Notes under the pieces: generated by a model
Told to the model about the DNA's origin: nothing
Seen by the model: the letters and a program-made list of their open reading frames with translations, nothing else
Database searches by the model: none
From: Pseudomonadota bacterium
Lineage (GTDB): Bacteria; Pseudomonadota; Alphaproteobacteria; SHVP01
Direction: 5' to 3'
Length of the DNA stretch: 64,000 nt
NCBI GenBank assembly: GCA_027622715.1
Contig: JAQBYN010000006.1
Span: 1-64,000, forward strand
Shown: piece by piece, positions 63,109 through 64,000 of the stretch
How positions within the stretch are numbered: position 1 is the stretch's first letter
Layout: every line of letters starts with the position of its first letter
Program-made: the position numbers and the translations under genes

Positions 63109-63169
63109 GCCACCTCCGTGAGTTTGGTTTCAGGCGCCGCGGAAATCGTTTGCATGGCAGGCTTCCGCA

Positions 63170-63196
63170 CTTATATATGAACACGCTAATATATAG
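63170..63196. promoter_or_regulatory. BigR/SqrR-type operator
   Basis: An AT-rich inverted repeat, CTTATATAT (63170-63178) and ATATATAG (63189-63196), with a 10-base centre, in the divergent promoter region between blh and the repressor gene. It is similar in form to the BigR operator described in Agrobacterium and Xylella (ATATAT arms). Confidence 0.8.
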
Positions 63197-63199
63197 ACA

Positions 63200-63511
63200 A
63201 TGGTTAAATTAGAAAAACTTAATATAAAGAAGATGGAGCGCTCGGCCGCCCAGGCCAGTGCGCTCATGCGCGCCTTGGGCCACGAAAAGCGCCTGCTGAT
63301 CCTGTGTCATTTGTCGGGCGGTGAATTATCGGTGGGCGCGCTGGCGGGCCGCCTTGATTTGCCGCAATCGCCGTTGTCACAACATCTTGCGCGCCTGCGC
63401 AAAGATGGGCTGGTGGACACGCGCCGTGAAGCGCAAACCATCTACTACCGGCTCAGCAATCCAGCCGCGACGAAGATCGTCAAGACGCTTTACAAAACCT
63501 ACTGCGGCTGA
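63200..63511 (+). CDS. BigR/SqrR-type ArsR-family persulfide-sensing repressor
   Basis: A 103-residue ArsR-family winged HTH: ALMRALGHEKRLLILCHLSGGELSVGALAGRLDLPQSPLSQHLARLRKDGLVDTRREAQTIYYRL. Cys-36 (in LILCHL) and Cys-102 (TYCG) are separated by 66 residues, as in BigR (42/108) and SqrR (41/107), whose two cysteines form a tetrasulfide and release DNA. It should repress blh and itself until sulfide or persulfide is present. Confidence 0.92.
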   Translation: MVKLEKLNIKKMERSAAQASALMRALGHEKRLLILCHLSGGELSVGALAGRLDLPQSPLSQHLARLRKDGLVDTRREAQTIYYRLSNPAATKIVKTLYKTYCG

Positions 63512-63528
63512 ATGCCGCGTCCCTGTCG

Positions 63529-64000
63529 CTAGGGCTTGAGGATAATCGAGCCCGTTGTCTTGCGTCCTTGCAGATCAATGTGCGCCTGGGCGCCGTCCTT
63601 CAGGGCGTAGCTATGATTGACCTCGATCTTCATCGCGCCCTTGGCGACAAGATCGAAGAACGCCGCCGCCGAAGCGCGTGCCTCGTCGAGCCGCCCGAGC
63701 AACGTGGCAATCGATCCCTTGGTATACAAAACCGACTGCGGCAGATCGTCGATGCTGAGGGTCGACGGCCCGGACGCGGCACCAAAGGTGCACAACGTGC
63801 CGTAGGTCGCCAAGCAGGCGGCGGACTTTTTTGGGTTATCGCCGCCGACACCGTCATAGACTGCGGCGACACCGTGCCCGCCGGTGATCTCTTTGACCCG
63901 GGCGACGAAGTCTTCCTTGGTGTAGTCGATGATATGCGCGGCACCCAGGCTGGTGGCCAATTTGGCCTTGGCGTCGGTTGACACCGTGCCGATCAGCTTG
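63529..64000 (-). CDS. Quinone oxidoreductase, MDR family (copy 5, partial)
   Basis: The C-terminal ~156 residues, cut by the right edge of the window. It shows KLATSLGAAHIIDYTKEDFVARVKEITGGHGVAAVYDGVGGDNP, GPSTLSIDDLPQSVLYTKGSIATLL and an end GRKTTGSIILKP. It is the same family as the four genes to the left, and converges on the repressor gene. The N-terminal catalytic domain is outside. Confidence 0.88.
   Translation of the reverse strand, partial: KLIGTVSTDAKAKLATSLGAAHIIDYTKEDFVARVKEITGGHGVAAVYDGVGGDNPKKSAACLATYGTLCTFGAASGPSTLSIDDLPQSVLYTKGSIATLLGRLDEARASAAAFFDLVAKGAMKIEVNHSYALKDGAQAHIDLQGRKTTGSIILKP

Noticed and set aside
1-64000. CRISPR arrays, insertion sequences, prophage genes, rRNA or tRNA
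   Set aside because: No direct-repeat arrays, transposase motifs, integrase genes or conserved RNA sequences were recognised in a reading of both strands.

Overview
The window is one continuous piece of high-GC chromosome from an alphaproteobacterium. Gene order points to a Rhodospirillales-like lineage: rsmI-yraN-BON-SirB1-gshB-dnaK-dnaJ, a his cluster next to hslVU, smr-mltA-timA-fxsA-secB-dnaQ-coaE-aroE-maf-ppsR, and hemE-hemH-hemJ-rho. I cannot name the genus. No rRNA, tRNA, insertion sequence, prophage or CRISPR array was recognised. Gene density is high. Many start and stop codons overlap (ATGA or GTGA), and many convergent pairs share bases at their ends.

Layout. 0-7.3 kb: start of a minus-strand lipoprotein, then rsmI, yraN, a BON lipoprotein, a SirB1-like protein, gshB and the chaperones dnaK-dnaJ behind a textbook alphaproteobacterial sigma-32 promoter. 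7.4-15 kb: accessory metabolism with an MDR oxidoreductase, two paralogous methyltransferases around a CBS protein, an SDR, a YfcG-like GST, dapB, a hemolysin III protein and cspA. 15-27 kb: a five-PAS hybrid histidine kinase, an FYDLN-type zinc-ribbon protein, an Ada-like alkyltransferase, nth, several membrane and lipoproteins, a PfkB kinase whose only plausible start is non-canonical, and a membrane adenylate cyclase with a built-in 2Fe-2S domain. 27-34.6 kb: hisB-hisH-hisA-hisF-hisE, interrupted by other small genes, diverging from hslVU. 34.6-37.3 kb: a membrane-bound AraC regulator, a sterol-desaturase-type hydroxylase and a HigBA toxin-antitoxin pair. 37.3-45 kb: housekeeping genes that flank the origin in Caulobacter.

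The 402-base gap at 44961-45362 between ppsR and hemE occupies the position of the replication origin in Caulobacter crescentus. It has AT-rich stretches, inverted repeats and at least one good DnaA-box-like 9-mer, so I call it probable oriC. The flanking genes ppsR and hemE diverge from it.

Right of rho the order departs from the mnmE-mnmG-parAB order expected there. In its place are a TetR regulator with a perfect palindromic operator and a second matching site in front of an SRPBCC gene, an ArsC-like reductase, a glutathionyl-hydroquinone reductase, a DUF1127 protein facing a LysR regulator, nhaA, and an expansion of five quinone-oxidoreductase (MDR) paralogues between 55 and 64 kb. Inside that expansion is a sulfide/persulfide module: a BigR/SqrR-type repressor with both sensing cysteines, an AT-rich operator, a Blh-type metallo-hydrolase, a di-haem cytochrome b561-like protein with an Asp-rich loop, and a rhodanese.
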